Shown: positions 62,430-64,000 of the stretch, piece by piece
Numbering within the stretch: the first letter of the stretch is position 1
How the letters are laid out: each line of letters opens with the position of its first letter
DNA from: JAEYXS01 sp943367715
GTDB taxonomy: Bacteria > Verrucomicrobiota > Verrucomicrobiia > Limisphaerales > JAEYXS01
Direction: 5' to 3'
NCBI GenBank assembly: GCA_943367715.1
Contig: CALRJY020000028.1
Coordinates: 19,146 to 83,145, forward strand
Length of the DNA: 64,000 nt
Notes under the pieces: model-generated
The model's database searches: none
The model's input: the letters and a program-made list of their open reading frames with translations, nothing else
What the model was told of the DNA's origin: nothing
Position numbers and translations under genes: made by a program

Positions 62430-62595
62430 GGAGTCTGGCTGAATAATGTGGTGATGGTGGCTGCGCTGGGCAAACGGGCTGGGGCTAGGCGCGGCGAGGG
62501 AGCATATTGATGAAGAAATCTGTGACCGAGCCGCAACAACGCCCCAGCCCGTTTGAACCAGCAGACGCCGGCACCACATTATTTAGTCTGACTCC
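62430..62595. repeat. Long imperfect inverted repeat between parB and a PfkB kinase gene
   Basis: Left arm 62430-62485 and right arm 62541-62595 pair over their whole length: the outer 24 bases match at 21 positions (GGAGTC..., AATAATGTGGTG), the inner 15 bases (CAAACGGGCTGGGGC) match perfectly, and the middle is diverged. The loop is 55 bases. It would fold as a long hairpin in RNA or cruciform DNA. It resembles a MITE or a structured non-coding RNA; there is no coding content. Confidence 0.75.
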
Positions 62596-62603
62596 TCATC
62601 GCC

Positions 62604-63731
62604 ATGACACCTGAAAACACACCCGGATTGCGCGCGCAAACGGCCGCTGCTCTCCGTCTTGCCGCCAGCCGTGTCCCCCAGCTTACCGCGTTCGTCGGGC
62701 TCGACGGTTTCGTCGATGAGATTCTCGATGTGGTGGACAAGCGTCAGGACGTTGCCAATTACCAGCGCATGCCGACCATCGCCAGCTTGGGCGAACGCAT
62801 CTCCGGCGCGGCTGGCCGCAGCACGAATATCGAGTTGGTCACCCGTCGGACGAAGCTCGGTGGCAATGGCCCCATCATGGCCAATGCGCTCGCCACCCTC
62901 GGCTTGAGCACCACGTATGTCGGCAGCTTGGGCTATCCCAATTTGCACCCCGTCTTCGCTGAGTTCGCCCAACGTGCCAAGGTCATTTCCATCAGCGAAC
63001 CGGGTCATACGGACGCGCTCGAATTCGAGGACGGCAAGCTCATGCTCGGCAAGATGTATCCGCTCGCCGAAGTGAACTGGGCGAATCTCAATGCCCGTGC
63101 TGGAGCCGAAAACGTCAAAACTCAGATCCAGCAATCCACCTTCATCGCCTTCGTGAACTGGACCATGCTGCCGCACATGAGCGCCATCTGGGAACGCATG
63201 CTCGCGGAGATCGTCCCCACCATCAGCGGCGAACGGCGCTGGATGTTCTTCGATCTCGCCGATCCCGCCAAGCGCACGCGTGAAGACCTCTTGCACGCGC
63301 TCGATCTCGTGCATCAGTTCAACACCAAGTTCCGCGTGATCCTCGGCCTCAACGAAAAGGAAGCCTTTGAAGTCGGTGAAGTGTTGGGCCTCCCGATGCC
63401 CGATGGTTCACCGCAAAGCTTGGGCTGCCTCGCCCAACGCATCGATGAAAAGATCGGTATCGAAACGCTCGTCGTTCACCCTGTCACCTACGCACTCGCA
63501 GTCACGGCGGGCCAAGTTTCCATGGTCTCTGGTCCGCGCATCAAGAAGGCGCTCATCACCACCGGCGCGGGCGATCACTTCAATGCCGGCTTCTGCCTCG
63601 GCAAACTTCTCGGATTGGATGACGCAGCAAGTGTATTGACCGGCGTCACCACCAGCGGTTATTACGTGAAGACGGCAACCACACCCGGTATACTGGACTT
63701 GGCTGGCATGATCGAGAACTGGCCGGAATAA
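62604..63731 (+). CDS. PfkB-family carbohydrate kinase
   Basis: A 375-residue kinase of the ribokinase/PfkB fold. The N-terminal GLDGFVDEIL and the GGNGPIMANALATLG segment lead to the C-terminal PfkB signature TTGAGDHFNAGFCLG, which holds the catalytic base and anion hole. The substrate (sugar or nucleoside) cannot be read; adenosine kinase-like or sugar kinase are options. It begins eight bases after the long inverted repeat. Confidence 0.85.
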   Translation: MTPENTPGLRAQTAAALRLAASRVPQLTAFVGLDGFVDEILDVVDKRQDVANYQRMPTIASLGERISGAAGRSTNIELVTRRTKLGGNGPIMANALATLGLSTTYVGSLGYPNLHPVFAEFAQRAKVISISEPGHTDALEFEDGKLMLGKMYPLAEVNWANLNARAGAENVKTQIQQSTFIAFVNWTMLPHMSAIWERMLAEIVPTISGERRWMFFDLADPAKRTREDLLHALDLVHQFNTKFRVILGLNEKEAFEVGEVLGLPMPDGSPQSLGCLAQRIDEKIGIETLVVHPVTYALAVTAGQVSMVSGPRIKKALITTGAGDHFNAGFCLGKLLGLDDAASVLTGVTTSGYYVKTATTPGILDLAGMIENWPE

Positions 63732-63756
63732 GTCTCGCGTGAGACAATAACTTGAA

Positions 63757-64000
63757 ATGGCACTCAAACGGAAACCGGTGAAGGCAACGAGTCGCAAAGT
63801 CACTCGCAAGAGCCGTAAACCGCTGAAACGCCAGCTTAAACGACGCAAGAAAATGGTATTGGATATCGTGAATTTTGGTCATCCGGTCCTCCGCCAAAAA
63901 GGCGCGAAGATCGAGAAAGTCACTCCCGAAGTGAAGCAGCTCATCGACAGCATGCTCGAGACGATGAAGCACGCGCATGGCGTGGGCCTCGCCGCCCAGC
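63757..64000 (+). CDS. def: Peptide deformylase, N-terminal part with basic extension (cut by window edge)
   Basis: The frame runs to the window edge. After about 32 very basic residues (MALKRKPVKATSRKVTRKSR...), the text MVLDIVNFGHPVLRQKGAKI and later MKHAHGVGLAAQ matches the peptide deformylase start and motif I (GxGLAAxQ). Peptide deformylase removes the formyl group from nascent proteins. The basic extension could be a true N-terminal tail or the ATG at 63853 may be the real start. Confidence 0.75.
   Translation, partial: MALKRKPVKATSRKVTRKSRKPLKRQLKRRKKMVLDIVNFGHPVLRQKGAKIEKVTPEVKQLIDSMLETMKHAHGVGLAAQ

Noticed and set aside
61409..62603. parS site near parB
   Set aside because: No TGTTTCACGTGAAACA-like 16-mer was seen in the window; the long inverted repeat downstream does not resemble it.

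Overview
The window is a high-GC, gene-dense bacterial chromosome segment with no rRNA, tRNA, prophage or CRISPR array that I can see. Several features point to the Verrucomicrobiota, probably near the Pedosphaera/Limisphaerales group. These are a large secreted cytochrome c/dehydrogenase/HEAT fusion of the kind common in Planctomycetes-Verrucomicrobia, a MoxR-DUF58-Bat operon, a kinase-like protein fused to a sulfatase-modifying-factor domain, DUF2723 glycosylation genes and many structured intergenic repeats. This placement is inference from gene content, not a database result.

Layout. 1-241: start of an ABC ATPase, cut by the window edge. 242-1482: about 1.2 kb without a gene, rich in small hairpins. 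1483-3567: four small same-strand genes led by a SUKH (SMI1/KNR4) protein. 12710-3602 (minus): moxR, DUF58, DUF4381, batA, a batB-batC fusion, batD and batE, interrupted on the opposite strand by a RelE/ParE-type toxin-antitoxin pair. 12823-16188: CHASE/PAS hybrid histidine kinase. 23184-16208 (minus): the nusA-infB-rbfA-nrnA-truB-ribF translation operon, with an attenuator-like hairpin in the nusA leader. 25917-23492 (minus): hisD-hisC. 26034-26741: pyrF.

32692-26962 (minus) is a five-gene operon of response regulator, three small DsrE/F/H-like proteins and a 1460-residue hybrid kinase. Next come a dolichol-phosphate-mannose-synthase-like glycosyltransferase, a protein made only of Clp N-domain repeats, a protein with 24-residue Asp/Gly repeats, an NhaD-type antiporter, two ABC-2 permeases without an ATPase, and a TrmA/RlmD-type RNA methyltransferase. 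41998-47059 is an envelope glycan block (DUF2723 protein, GT4 glycosyltransferase, MraY/WecA-like enzyme), followed by metG and a Sel1-repeat protein. 52043-49662 is a probable pseudokinase-FGE fusion. 56930-52188 is the very large deacetylase-dehydrogenase-HEAT-cytochrome fusion. The right end carries a DUF4253 protein, an M14-type peptidase, bioB behind a probable BirA operator, a DUF309 protein, parB, a PfkB kinase and the start of a peptide deformylase.

Two themes run through the non-coding DNA. First, several genes have a plausible -35/-10 pair whose -10 lies only 5-9 bases from the ATG and no Shine-Dalgarno sequence, suggesting leaderless transcripts. Second, there are families of short structured repeats: strings of perfect mini-hairpins, an exact 41-bp repeat 31.6 kb apart, a CCGGTGCAACCGG-type repeat in four places, and a 166-bp long inverted repeat next to parB.
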